Part shown: positions 15,070 through 22,980 of the stretch, one piece after another | Layout: each line of letters starts with the position of its first letter | Position numbering within the stretch: position 1 is the first letter of the stretch | Source: a virus | Length of the DNA: 64,000 nucleotides | Direction: 5' to 3' (one strand) | Virus record (IMG/VR): IMGVR_UViG_3300033997_000406 | Span: 1-64,000 of that record | Notes under the pieces: generated by a model | The model's input: the letters and a program-made list of their open reading frames with translations, nothing else | What the model was told of the DNA's origin: nothing | Databases searched by the model: none | Program-made: the position numbers and the translations under genes

Positions 15070-15683
15070 CCATCTAACGCGCTCTGAAATTGCGGTCGAC
15101 TGTATAAGCGGGCCAGATACAGCCTTAGTGGCTTTAAGGCCCGCGCTTTTGATTCAACCCCTATATCAGGCAGACGCCACATTAAAGCCGCTATAAAGCA
15201 ATCCAATGCACTGACTTCATCTGACAGCATATAACGCTGCTCACCTAATGCTGAGGCTAATTCGGTCATTGCATCCACCAGCTGCCGCCTGGCCTGTGCC
15301 GCCCCTTTGCCTTTGGCCAACACTTCCTCAGCTGCAGGGATAAATATGTGCTGAAACCGGTGCAACATCAGTTTGATTGTAGCCTTAGCACCAGCACCTT
15401 TTGTAACGGGACCAGGCAAATACAAACTAGGCTCCGGATAGCGCTCATCCAGATAATCCGCAATAATCAGCGCATCAAACAGCATGGCGTCATTTCTGAC
15501 ACTCAGCATAGGTAGTTCACGGGTAGGGTTAAAGCTCAGCAGCTCAGCAGGTAATCGGCCGGGCTCCATTGGCACCAGCCTGTAAGTTAGTCCTTTTTCC
15601 CTCAGCATCAGCCGGATAGCATGACTTCGGATACAGCCAGCGTCATAAATGGCGATGGGTGATTTATCATAGATTTTAGCCAC
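15066..15683 (-). CDS. sspA: SspA-like RNA polymerase-associated protein
   Basis: 205 aa, GTG start after GGAG. Thioredoxin/GST-fold protein. The N-terminal domain has AGCIRSHAIRLMLREKGLTY and RELPMLSVRNDAMLFDALII followed by ADYLDERYPEPSLYLPGP; the C-terminal domain has LSDEVSALDCFIAALMWRLP, close to the SspA pattern. SspA binds RNA polymerase and in P1 is required with Lpa for late promoters. The exposed PHP triad known to matter in E. coli SspA is PEP here. It lies 14 nt after terL, in the packaging operon. A phage supplying its own SspA could bias polymerase toward its late genes. Confidence 0.85.
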   Translation of the reverse strand: MAKIYDKSPIAIYDAGCIRSHAIRLMLREKGLTYRLVPMEPGRLPAELLSFNPTRELPMLSVRNDAMLFDALIIADYLDERYPEPSLYLPGPVTKGAGAKATIKLMLHRFQHIFIPAAEEVLAKGKGAAQARRQLVDAMTELASALGEQRYMLSDEVSALDCFIAALMWRLPDIGVESKARALKPLRLYLARLYSRPQFQSALDG

Positions 15684-15697
15684 TTTGTATACTCCTG

Positions 15698-17218
15698 TTA
15701 GCTATCAAGCCAGTCGGCCATTTCATCGGCTGCAGTGTCGTGATCTGCATGATCCGATTCGTAGTTATGCGGTACATAGTCAATCAACTGAGTGAAACAG
15801 TACGTGTCAGAGCGGTCAGGCGAGGGGATTTGCAATTTTGTGCGCATGATTTCTTTTTTCATCATCAACCACAGGCCCGATTCATTCATGGACACAGGCA
15901 GCTTAGAAAACTGGTCTATTGTTTTGTTATCGCTATCCAGGCCCATACGTCCCGTCAGAATTGCTGCCTGAGTGTATATGTGCGCCATTGCCCGAAGGTT
16001 AACGAATCTACGCTTAGCCGCTGGCATTTTTGGCGGGAAACCCCACCGAATACGGATAACGGTAAAATCGGGCGCCAGCTCGGACACATGGCTATGCACT
16101 TGATGGCCAGCACCATCGCCGTCTATCGCTATGGTGATATTTGGGTATTGGCCACTACAGCACTCGGCAACAATGCGGCGGCAGAACACGGCCGGATCAA
16201 TATCAGCTGGCATTTCCAGCAGCCGGTGATTGACGACAACCCGCTCTGGCCCAATTGGTCCTGATACCCGGCTAATGTTTATGACAGACCTGTCACGACC
16301 ACCACCAACGTCTATCGTTGCCACCCACCCCCAATCAGCGCCAAGCTTCTGTGCAACAGCGCGTCTGGCTGCTGCAGTAGCTGCCGCTTGAACATCATCA
16401 CGGCCAAGCAGGTAGGCCGACATATTGCGAGGGAAGCAACCCAGTACTTTGATTTGAAACTCAGGACTATCGAACCCGCCATACTCTTTGAGCTTGTCGA
16501 TAATGAATTGCTTGGTGACGTGCTTAGACAGGGCAGAGGACATCGTAATAGAGTGCCAGGTGCCATCTGCTGACATCTTAATGCTAAGGTCATGGTGCGT
16601 TCGGTAAAAGTAACCACCTACACGGGTAGGCTGTGACAGCAGTAGTACTCGGTTATCTTCTGATGTTTGGGCGCCCATGATGACGCCAAACGCTCTGTCG
16701 TTAACACCTGAGGCCTCATCGACAATGGTAAGCATGTGGTCGGCGTGTTCACCGGCTAATGACTCTTCCTGATTTAAGCGGAAGCCTTTAGGGCTGACAT
16801 ACCAGATACCTTTACTGGTACGTTCAAAGAAACTGCTCTCAGTCAGTACAAAATAGTTGGCTATCCAGGGGAACCGGCGCTGCAGTGCCTTAAAGTGTAT
16901 TTTTAGGTTTTTCCAGACCGCATCCATGACCTGGCGTATTTTGTTGGCGATGATGACAACCCGCCCCCCAGGGTGCAGAATCATAAATATGATAATCATC
17001 GCAGCGGTAAGGAAAGACTTGCCGGTACCATGGCCAGAACTGACTGAGGTTCTGCTACCGACCTTACTCACGTTATCCAGCACTTCGCGCTGCTGGAAAT
17101 CTGTCTCAATACCTAATAGTTCAGCACAAGCCAAGTCCCAATCGGCATCGTATCTTCTTATTAGGTCGAGGTAGCGAGGATCACTGACGATACTCAGGAT
17201 GCGCTTTTTGCCACTCAC
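15698..17218 (-). CDS. terL: Terminase large subunit
   Basis: 506 aa packaging motor. Walker A is SSGHGTGKSFLTAAM (about residue 60), Walker B is HMLTIVDEASGV (about 160). The C-terminal RNase-H-like nuclease has ATIDVGGGRDRSVINISR and TIAIDGDGAGHQVHSH as acidic metal-binding strands. GTG start overlaps the terS stop as GTGA. Drives headful packaging; the pac-like array lies just beyond terS. Confidence 0.92.
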   Translation of the reverse strand: MSGKKRILSIVSDPRYLDLIRRYDADWDLACAELLGIETDFQQREVLDNVSKVGSRTSVSSGHGTGKSFLTAAMIIIFMILHPGGRVVIIANKIRQVMDAVWKNLKIHFKALQRRFPWIANYFVLTESSFFERTSKGIWYVSPKGFRLNQEESLAGEHADHMLTIVDEASGVNDRAFGVIMGAQTSEDNRVLLLSQPTRVGGYFYRTHHDLSIKMSADGTWHSITMSSALSKHVTKQFIIDKLKEYGGFDSPEFQIKVLGCFPRNMSAYLLGRDDVQAAATAAARRAVAQKLGADWGWVATIDVGGGRDRSVINISRVSGPIGPERVVVNHRLLEMPADIDPAVFCRRIVAECCSGQYPNITIAIDGDGAGHQVHSHVSELAPDFTVIRIRWGFPPKMPAAKRRFVNLRAMAHIYTQAAILTGRMGLDSDNKTIDQFSKLPVSMNESGLWLMMKKEIMRTKLQIPSPDRSDTYCFTQLIDYVPHNYESDHADHDTAADEMADWLDS

Positions 17219-18348
17219 TCGGATTCACCGCCATCAGTGAATAGCTCGCTGTCGTCGCTGATAGTTTCCTTAACCTCACCAACCTGACCGCTTTCCTCAA
17301 GGATTTGCTTAAGCCAGCCCTCTCGCTCTTTCCTAAAACTCTCATCTTCTTGTTGGCGATTTTTCTTCGCTGTGGCTCTGGCCTCTGCCAGTTCTTCCTC
17401 AGTAACGCCGTTTTCATCCGGTTCTGGCTCAGCTGTCTTAATCTCTTTTTCCGCTTCCATCAGCAGTAGTTTTGGCGGCTCTATACCTTTGGACGCAAAC
17501 AGGTGACAGGTATCAACGGCTGTTAAATTCTCCTGGCTTCGCTGCATCAATATGGCGGCTGTTAACTCAACCACTTCTGATTTAGTCATAGCGCTGATGT
17601 CGCGGCGGTTCTTCTCAATAGATACTGTCTTTTCCTCTACCAGTACCAGCTGACTCATTAGTCGGCTAAATGGCTCAATACCGGAATACTCCACTGACTC
17701 CATTGCTTCAATCAGAGTCATTGGCTCCTGGCGCTCTTCACCATCAGGGCCGATATAAGTCCGGGTTAACTTATTTCCCTTCTCATACATATCAGCAATG
17801 CCATTCATCCGATCACGGCGAATGCGGCTCATGCCTAATATTCTGGTCTTTAAAATCCGGCCCATATCGGATAGGTCTAAATCGTCCGGCTCCATTTCAA
17901 GATCCAGAGACGACATAACAGAGCTATAGCCGCCGTGCTTCATTGCTGCGGTATTGCCTTTCGTAAACGTGCGGGTTCCGTTCGGTCTTGTTTCCACATT
18001 GGGGCGGCTATTGATCGTAATATTCGTTTTTGGTATTTGCGTCGTCTTTTGGCTCCCCACCTTTGCAGTGGTGCGGCGCGCATCTGTGTGCGTGACCTGA
18101 TCAGGTGCCTTGCTTTTTGTTTCCTTTTTGGGTTTATCTAATGCAGCCTTTGTGGTTGGCTTTGTCTTTTTGTCTGCTTTTTTCGGTGGGGTTTCTTGCG
18201 ATTTAGATTGGCTATAAGTTGCCAGCTCACGCCTGAAACTGTTTGGATTCAGGCCGTTGCTCTCGCAATAGTCGCGGCGAGCAGCTGCAGAAGTATCCTG
18301 TAAACTCAGGAATTCAGCACAGTGCTTTTGCCAGTCGATTTTTGCCAA
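17215..18348 (-). CDS. terS: Terminase small subunit (PacA-like)
   Basis: 377 aa. Begins with a helix-turn-helix-like region (KHCAEFLSLQDTSAAARRDY; CESNGLNPNSFRREL), then a charged Lys/Thr linker, then FTKGNTAAMKHGGYSS, a motif common before the oligomerisation core of small terminases, and ends in an acidic tail. Expected to bind the pac array 50-210 bp upstream of its start and recruit TerL. TTG start at 18348 with AGGA 9 nt upstream; that AGGA is part of the operator-like element, so binding there would also block translation initiation. Confidence 0.8.
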   Translation of the reverse strand: MAKIDWQKHCAEFLSLQDTSAAARRDYCESNGLNPNSFRRELATYSQSKSQETPPKKADKKTKPTTKAALDKPKKETKSKAPDQVTHTDARRTTAKVGSQKTTQIPKTNITINSRPNVETRPNGTRTFTKGNTAAMKHGGYSSVMSSLDLEMEPDDLDLSDMGRILKTRILGMSRIRRDRMNGIADMYEKGNKLTRTYIGPDGEERQEPMTLIEAMESVEYSGIEPFSRLMSQLVLVEEKTVSIEKNRRDISAMTKSEVVELTAAILMQRSQENLTAVDTCHLFASKGIEPPKLLLMEAEKEIKTAEPEPDENGVTEEELAEARATAKKNRQQEDESFRKEREGWLKQILEESGQVGEVKETISDDSELFTDGGESE

Positions 18349-18354
18349 AGTTAT

Positions 18355-18372
18355 TTATCCTAACAGTTAACA
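18355..18372 (-). promoter_or_regulatory. Dispersed operator-like element, site D (perfect)
   Basis: The plus strand reads TTATCCTAACAGTTAACA, the exact consensus. On the coding strand its AGGA serves as the Shine-Dalgarno of terS. A TTGAGC -35-like hexamer lies 32 bp further upstream, so the element spans the transcript start region. Confidence 0.7.
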
Positions 18373-18396
18373 TCAGATATTTTGGCAGATGATAAC

Positions 18397-18556
18397 TGAT
18401 CAGCTCAACCTGATCACTGATCAATTTACTATTGAGCGCTAAACTGATCAGTTAGGCTGTGATCAAACGGCGGGCTATTTATTGATTACGCTAAGGATTG
18501 GTGCGGCTTCTGGCGTGATCAGAGCTACTGATCACGCCGCAAATAGATGTTGATCA
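18397..18556. promoter_or_regulatory. pac: Pac-like packaging site: eight TGATCA hexamers
   Basis: TGATCA starts at 18397, 18411, 18418, 18445, 18460, 18516, 18529 and 18551: five on one side and three on the other of a 50-bp gap, 160 bp in all. P1 pac is about 160 bp with seven TGATC(A/G) hexamers grouped four and three around the cut region, and is cleaved only when Dam-methylated. The two hexamers at 18516 and 18529 sit in a perfect 10-bp inverted repeat (GGCGTGATCA, 7-nt spacer). Adjacent to terS. No protein is encoded here. Confidence 0.85.
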
Positions 18557-18565
18557 GATACGCAA

Positions 18566-19171
18566 TTAAGGCTTGAACTCTTGGGGCATGGTCTGCCCTT
18601 TTGGAAGATTCCAGTACTCTAAAAAGGCGCACAAGGCGGCTTGCAGCCCATAGGCGAATACAACGCTATACCCTTCCGCCCTCAGCTCAGCGGCCACCTT
18701 CAACTGCTCAGCTGACGGCTTGCCGGTCATTGTTTTAATCTCCACCCTCAAGCCATGGTAAGCGCCTCGGGCCGCGTCTAATGTCGTATCAGGATAACCA
18801 GCCCTCTGCCCCTCTGACTGCATGATGAAAGCAGTTAGCTTTCCCCGCTTGCCGCTATTGGGTGTTGAGTGTGTCAGTCTGTATATGGCAGGGTGATCAC
18901 TTTCCAAAATCCAAAACAGCTCAACCTGTATAAAATGCTCTTCATTGCCTTTCATCAGCTCCGGATTTTTTTTCAGGCGAGCTAACTCTCTGGCATGTGG
19001 TGAAACTTTCGTACCGCTACGAGCTTTTGCAGTCGCTTTTGGCTTTGATGCTTGCTGAAGGCTGTCGATCGGATTTGATGACCGGCTAGCACTTTTCTGG
19101 CTGACCTTTAAGTGCTTATTGCCGTTGATCAGCTTCTGATAATCTTCCTCGCTGTACCGTAAACCATTCAT
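18566..19171 (-). CDS. VRR-NUC domain nuclease
   Basis: 201 aa. The C-terminal 110 residues show the PD-(D/E)XK layout of VRR-NUC: E in EEHFIQVELFWIL, then GYPDTTLDAARGAYHG, LRVEIKTMTGKPSAEQL and YSVVFAYGLQAALCAFLEYW. D of PDTTL, E of VEIK and K are the expected catalytic residues. ATG at 19171 lies one nucleotide after the upstream stop; an upstream in-frame ATG at 19234 would give a 62-nt overlap. Probable Holliday-junction or branched-DNA resolvase, useful before packaging next to pac. Confidence 0.8.
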   Translation of the reverse strand: MNGLRYSEEDYQKLINGNKHLKVSQKSASRSSNPIDSLQQASKPKATAKARSGTKVSPHARELARLKKNPELMKGNEEHFIQVELFWILESDHPAIYRLTHSTPNSGKRGKLTAFIMQSEGQRAGYPDTTLDAARGAYHGLRVEIKTMTGKPSAEQLKVAAELRAEGYSVVFAYGLQAALCAFLEYWNLPKGQTMPQEFKP

Positions 19172-19172
19172 G

Positions 19173-19928
19173 CTATCGGCCTTTATGCTTTCGGTGCTGC
19201 TTAACTCTGCTGGCCAGCTCTCGTTTGTAATCACCGTACCGCTTCATTATCTCTTTGAAATGAGCGGCCAGCTCTGGAAAAGATGGCTCACTCATAAAGT
19301 GCTCGCCTAAATCTTTAATGTCAGCCAGGCTCTGCTCTGAGGCCAAAGCCCCGGATGATTTAACACTGAGCAGCTGCAAACCCTCGTTGACCGCCTCAAT
19401 AATATCCTGCTTCTTATGGGCCATTATCTTTGTGGCCAACTCTTCTTTTTGCGGCTTGGTCAGCGGTATGCGGGCGCCAGACTGAGCCACCACTTGGCCC
19501 TGACTTTCAAAAATCACCTGAGCTTTGCCGGAGACTTCCAGCAGCAAATACGCACAGTAAGGCGTGGTGTTATATGGCTCAGCCAAGAACTCTGTGCTGG
19601 TACTTAGCAGGATGACATCTAACTTTTCGTCTACGGTATAGATTGGCTCACGCTGCAGCAGCTTGTTTACTTCAACAACATAGGCCCACTTCTGGCGGGT
19701 TCTTTGTAAGTCTGCAAATTGCGCTGACATCAGTTTGGCGGTTTTGTCGTTATGATTTTCGTGCGATTGCACTACGCTGGCCATCTTATCCATGGCCTCT
19801 GACATATCTGCAACCAGCTGAGATAAACGCTGATTATCCTCTGAAAGCGATTTACTCTTTTCTGTTAAATCATTGATTACCAGCTGCTGCAATGCAAACG
19901 CGTCAGCACCATTTGTTGTGTCGCTCAC
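19173..19928 (-). CDS. Coiled-coil hypothetical protein
   Basis: 251 aa, GTG start. Residues 10-75 form a coiled coil (LTEKSKSLSEDNQRLSQLVAD), the middle is globular (LDVILLSTSTEFLAEPYNTT) and the end is basic (RVKQHRKHKGR). Sits between a CxxCxGxG zinc protein and the VRR-NUC gene in the packaging operon. Function unknown; virion or DNA-processing roles are possible. Confidence 0.6.
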   Translation of the reverse strand: MSDTTNGADAFALQQLVINDLTEKSKSLSEDNQRLSQLVADMSEAMDKMASVVQSHENHNDKTAKLMSAQFADLQRTRQKWAYVVEVNKLLQREPIYTVDEKLDVILLSTSTEFLAEPYNTTPYCAYLLLEVSGKAQVIFESQGQVVAQSGARIPLTKPQKEELATKIMAHKKQDIIEAVNEGLQLLSVKSSGALASEQSLADIKDLGEHFMSEPSFPELAAHFKEIMKRYGDYKRELASRVKQHRKHKGR

Positions 19929-19937
19929 TTCTTAACC

Positions 19938-20327
19938 TCAATCATGCTTGTTAATCTTAGAGTCCTTATAGAACTCACTGACAGACTCACCCATTCGCTT
20001 ATCCAGATCGGCTTTGCGCTGTGCCTCTGTCATGCTTAGATGTTTTATTTGCTGGCGCTGCTGCCTATATGCCGCTTCAGCTTTGACTATCCGACCACGC
20101 AACAACTTGATAATCCCAACCGAATGGCGCAAATCCACGCCAGAACCAAAGCACTCAATACAGTCCAGCTGGTGCAGTAAACCGGTTGTTTTACCCACCC
20201 CCTTACACGCCGTACACAAGGGTACTGACGATATATCAGGACCATCGACCAGCAACACCTGCTGAACTTCTCTTGGTTCCAGAGCGCCTATGCCCTTGCG
20301 TGGCACTATCTTTGATTTTTGGCTCAA
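19938..20327 (-). CDS. DnaJ-type zinc-finger protein
   Basis: 129 aa, TTG start. Two CxxCxGxG modules, LCTACKGVGKTTG and CIECFGSGVD, would bind one zinc as in the DnaJ cysteine-rich domain; a helical basic C-terminus follows. AGGA of the operator-like element lies 7 nt before the TTG. Possibly an assembly chaperone-like or regulatory protein of the late operon. Confidence 0.65.
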   Translation of the reverse strand: MSQKSKIVPRKGIGALEPREVQQVLLVDGPDISSVPLCTACKGVGKTTGLLHQLDCIECFGSGVDLRHSVGIIKLLRGRIVKAEAAYRQQRQQIKHLSMTEAQRKADLDKRMGESVSEFYKDSKINKHD

Positions 20328-20331
20328 TTAT

Positions 20332-20349
20332 TTATCCTAACAGTTAACT
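20332..20349 (-). promoter_or_regulatory. Dispersed operator-like element, site E
   Basis: Plus strand TTATCCTAACAGTTAACT, one mismatch. On the coding strand it carries the Shine-Dalgarno of the zinc-finger gene. Confidence 0.65.
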
Positions 20350-20354
20350 GTCGA

Positions 20355-20383
20355 ATTATTGCAGCATAACCACGACAGCTCAA
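20355..20383 (-). promoter_or_regulatory. Candidate promoter of the 20.3-15.1 kb operon
   Basis: On the minus strand TTGAGC and AATAAT are 17 bp apart; transcription would start within or just before the operator-like site E. The terS region has the same TTGAGC-to-element layout, which supports the reading. Confidence 0.5.
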
Positions 20384-20393
20384 CACAAAGCGC

Positions 20394-20867
20394 TTACTTG
20401 CCCATAGGGAACTCAGCCAAAAAGGCACCATAGAACGAGGGAAAGCCATTGGCGTAAACAACTAATGCTTGATCCTCACCAGAGTTACTGATTTTCATCA
20501 TGGAGTAGTTTTTGTGCTGATCCAGGCTAATCATGTGTGTAGCGTCTGGCTGGCCTGCTTTTTCATCGGCAACGCGACAAAGAAGCTCCAGCTCTTCTAT
20601 CAGGCAATTTGCAGTACTGTGGAGCCTCAAATACAGCTGTGCGATTTGCGCATCACTGAAACGAACCTGACCAGAAAAGCCACCAGCCTCTGAGGGCTCT
20701 TTGTGGCCGCTGAGTATTGCTGACGCTTGCAGCATATCTGCCAGTGAATAACCCCTTACTACTTTCGCTTCTTCAGCGGTCGACGTTCCAACCCCTTCAA
20801 AAGCCATACCCACCTTGACACAGGCGTCATTTATTTCTTTAGCTCGCTGAATATCCACGGTCATCAC
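20394..20867 (-). CDS. Hypothetical protein
   Basis: 157 aa, helical N-terminal two thirds, ending in a beta segment (ALVVYANGFPSFYGAFLAEFP). Overlaps the upstream 67-residue gene by about 29 nt. No family recognised. Late-type position near packaging genes. Confidence 0.55.
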   Translation of the reverse strand: MMTVDIQRAKEINDACVKVGMAFEGVGTSTAEEAKVVRGYSLADMLQASAILSGHKEPSEAGGFSGQVRFSDAQIAQLYLRLHSTANCLIEELELLCRVADEKAGQPDATHMISLDQHKNYSMMKISNSGEDQALVVYANGFPSFYGAFLAEFPMGK

Positions 20868-21042
20868 CCAATAAATTAGCTACAACAGCTTTTTCCACTA
20901 CATCGTTGCGAATACTGGCTGATTCGCGCCAGCGCCCCTTTCCGTCCATATACTGTGCGTACATTCCGGCCGGATTAATCCGGTGCAAAATATCGCCCAC
21001 CAAAGCTGAGCGCTCTTCTAAAACTGATTCGACGTTGGCCAT
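20839..21042 (-). CDS. Small hypothetical protein (67 aa)
   Basis: MANVESVLEERSALVGDILHRI... basic and helical, followed by a Tyr/Met segment. Overlaps the next gene. Unknown role; a good start (ATG) but no clear family. Confidence 0.5.
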   Translation of the reverse strand: MANVESVLEERSALVGDILHRINPAGMYAQYMDGKGRWRESASIRNDVVEKAVVANLLGDDRGYSAS

Positions 21043-21059
21043 AAAATCATTACCTTTTA

Positions 21060-21090
21060 GAAAATAAAAAGCGCTGGACTATGCCAGCGC
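21060..21090 (-). terminator. Rho-independent terminator, leftward
   Basis: Minus strand GCGCTGG-CATAGT-CCAGCGC followed by TTTTTATTTT. It follows the 58-residue gene at 21101. Confidence 0.75.
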
Positions 21091-21100
21091 CTTTAGGTGC

Positions 21101-21277
21101 TTAGTTCTTCAACTCTAATTTTGCAGTGGCCGCCTGCTCGCGCATGGCCTTCAAACCATCCAGCATGGCAGCGAACTCTGACCAACGCATGGTGCCCTTA
21201 ATAAACACCGGACGCTTAGTTTCTGCTGCTGCTTGTTTGCTTGATGCAAAAATTGACTGTATTATCTCTGCTGACAT
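21101..21277 (-). CDS. Small hypothetical protein (58 aa)
   Basis: Reads MSAEIIQSIFASSKQAAAET and ends LKAMREQAATAKLELKN; entirely helical. AGGAT lies upstream of the ATG and a terminator follows, so it is probably a real small gene in the two-gene unit with 21360-21626. Confidence 0.5.
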   Translation of the reverse strand: MSAEIIQSIFASSKQAAAETKRPVFIKGTMRWSEFAAMLDGLKAMREQAATAKLELKN

Positions 21278-21359
21278 CGTTATATCCTCATGATCTGCCC
21301 GACCATTTGTGTGTTAATGATGAAGCTCTGTAGCCAGTTACCAGCTGGCTACAGAGCGA

Positions 21360-21626
21360 TTAAACCCCTTCCGAGCCGCCCTTAAGTTTATCCGCGCTGA
21401 TATTTGCCAACGCTTCATTAAGAGCTGCAAAATACTCACTAACTAACAACTCAAGACCTCCTTTTTCATCGACTTCACGTAACCGATTTACATTGTCAAT
21501 CTTATATCTTTCAATAAGTTGACTCTTCACCATTGCTAAGCTCGGCTTCCAATCAGACAGAAAGTGTTTTGCTATCCACGCCTTTATAGCTGCATCAAAT
21601 TCAAGCTGATTAGTGCTTCCGCTCAT
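21360..21626 (-). CDS. Small hypothetical protein (88 aa)
   Basis: Helical acidic protein (EFDAAIKAWIAKHFLSDWKPS; GLELLVSEYFAALNEALANI). ATG at 21626 has AGGA 9 nt upstream, inside operator-like site F. It is divergent from parA, so the intergenic region probably serves both. Confidence 0.55.
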   Translation of the reverse strand: MSGSTNQLEFDAAIKAWIAKHFLSDWKPSLAMVKSQLIERYKIDNVNRLREVDEKGGLELLVSEYFAALNEALANISADKLKGGSEGV

Positions 21627-21632
21627 AGCTAT

Positions 21633-21650
21633 TTATCCTAACGGTTATCA
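21633..21650 (-). promoter_or_regulatory. Dispersed operator-like element, site F
   Basis: Plus strand TTATCCTAACGGTTATCA, two mismatches. Its AGGA acts as the ribosome-binding site of the gene starting at 21626. Confidence 0.6.
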
Positions 21651-21682
21651 GTTATTAATTAACCACAATTTGAATTTACACA

Positions 21683-21749
21683 TTGATTTAATAAAAAGCA
21701 ATGGTAATATTCCATAAATAATCTATTTATCTTCGTTTTTTTATGGAAT
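21683..21749 (+). promoter_or_regulatory. par operon promoter and operator
   Basis: TTGATT and TAATAT are 16 bp apart (21683-21710). A perfect 10-bp inverted repeat, ATTCCATAAA at 21709 and TTTATGGAAT at 21740, covers the expected transcript start. P1-type ParA proteins autoregulate by binding such an operator. Confidence 0.6.
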
Positions 21750-21789
21750 GATAGATTTATCAATGAAACAACTTAAGCGGAGCAACGAA

Positions 21790-22980
21790 ATGTCGGGCAC
21801 TTCACCACAAAAAACTCTAAATCAAATATCCAACATCGCTCAGCGGCTAAGAGCGGTCATTAAACTAAACAAAGACCACGCACTGAGCCCGGACAGCGAA
21901 AGCGGAAAACTGGTAAGGCATTACAATCAGGCTGAGGCTATAAAAGCCACTGGCGCCCACGCTAAGAACATTGGCCCTTTGTGCGCTCAACTTGGCATTG
22001 ATACACAGGACGGCAACCGCTGGCGTATCACATTAAAAGACGTTCAGGCATTGCGGGAGTCGCTGGGCTATTTGCCATTTGTTAGAGAAAAGAATCAGAA
22101 GCTGCAGATAATTGCAGTGAGTAGCCTTAAAGGCGGCGCAACAAAAACAACCATAGCGACCACACTGGCTGTTGGTTTGGCAACTGAGTGCAAAACACGG
22201 TACCGCGTTGGATTTATGGACCTAGACCCGCAATCAACAGCAACCAACCGGATCAAGCCAAATACTGACGAGACAATTATTAGTGCCGGCGACCTGCTGA
22301 GCGGGCAAGTGCAGCTGGATGAAGGCGAAACCTTTGAACAGGCCTGTAAAGCTTCATTCTATCCAACAAACATACCGAACCTTCGGATCCTGCCAGCCAA
22401 AGAAAGCGACAGGGAATATGAAGTACTCGCAGAAGAGCGCAAGGCATCAGGCGGTTATATCGCCTACAAAGACCTACAGAGCATTATCGACGCCGTGGCT
22501 GATGACTTTGACATTATCATCATAGATACGGCCCCACAGTTCAGCACAGCAACGCTGGCAGCGCACTATTGCGCTAACAACCTGATTATTCCTATCCGCC
22601 CCTCTGAGGATGACCGGGACGCATCCAGCAAGTACGTCGACTTCTTAGAGCGCATGTATCACCTACTTGCGGGTATGGGACATGGCGGCTGGGATAACCT
22701 CTCTATTCTGCTCAGTGCCATTCGCAGCACCAGCAACGCACACAAACAAATGGTAAAAGAAATTCGCTCAGCCATTGGTCAGGACTGTTACGCCGTAGAA
22801 ATACCTGAAAGCGAGGCTGTACTGACGTGCGCCAAGCAGTACTGCACGGTGTTTGATATGTCAGCCAGCGAGTATGTGAACCTTGGCAGCCGCAACACCA
22901 TCAAAACCGCACAGACGGAATTCGGCCACTTCGTGGATGAAGTGGAAGCTCAAATTAAACGCTCTTGGGGTATAAAATGA
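21790..22980 (+). CDS. parA: Plasmid partition ATPase ParA (P1 type)
   Basis: 396 aa from the ATG at 21790 (GGAG 7 nt upstream; ATG at 21748 is a longer option). Deviant Walker A is SSLKGGATKTTIATTLAVGL, motif 2 MDLDPQSTATN, Walker B IIIIDTAPQ. The roughly 100-residue N-terminal extension with a DNA-binding look (NQAEAIKATGAHAKNIGPLC) marks the type Ia (P1/F) class, which also autoregulates. Positions the low-copy plasmid form at division together with ParB. Confidence 0.93.
   Translation: MSGTSPQKTLNQISNIAQRLRAVIKLNKDHALSPDSESGKLVRHYNQAEAIKATGAHAKNIGPLCAQLGIDTQDGNRWRITLKDVQALRESLGYLPFVREKNQKLQIIAVSSLKGGATKTTIATTLAVGLATECKTRYRVGFMDLDPQSTATNRIKPNTDETIISAGDLLSGQVQLDEGETFEQACKASFYPTNIPNLRILPAKESDREYEVLAEERKASGGYIAYKDLQSIIDAVADDFDIIIIDTAPQFSTATLAAHYCANNLIIPIRPSEDDRDASSKYVDFLERMYHLLAGMGHGGWDNLSILLSAIRSTSNAHKQMVKEIRSAIGQDCYAVEIPESEAVLTCAKQYCTVFDMSASEYVNLGSRNTIKTAQTEFGHFVDEVEAQIKRSWGIK

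Noticed and set aside
18894-19131. Two more TGATCA hexamers as part of pac
   Set aside because: They lie singly within the VRR-NUC coding region, 340 and 570 bp away from the array, and can be chance occurrences.
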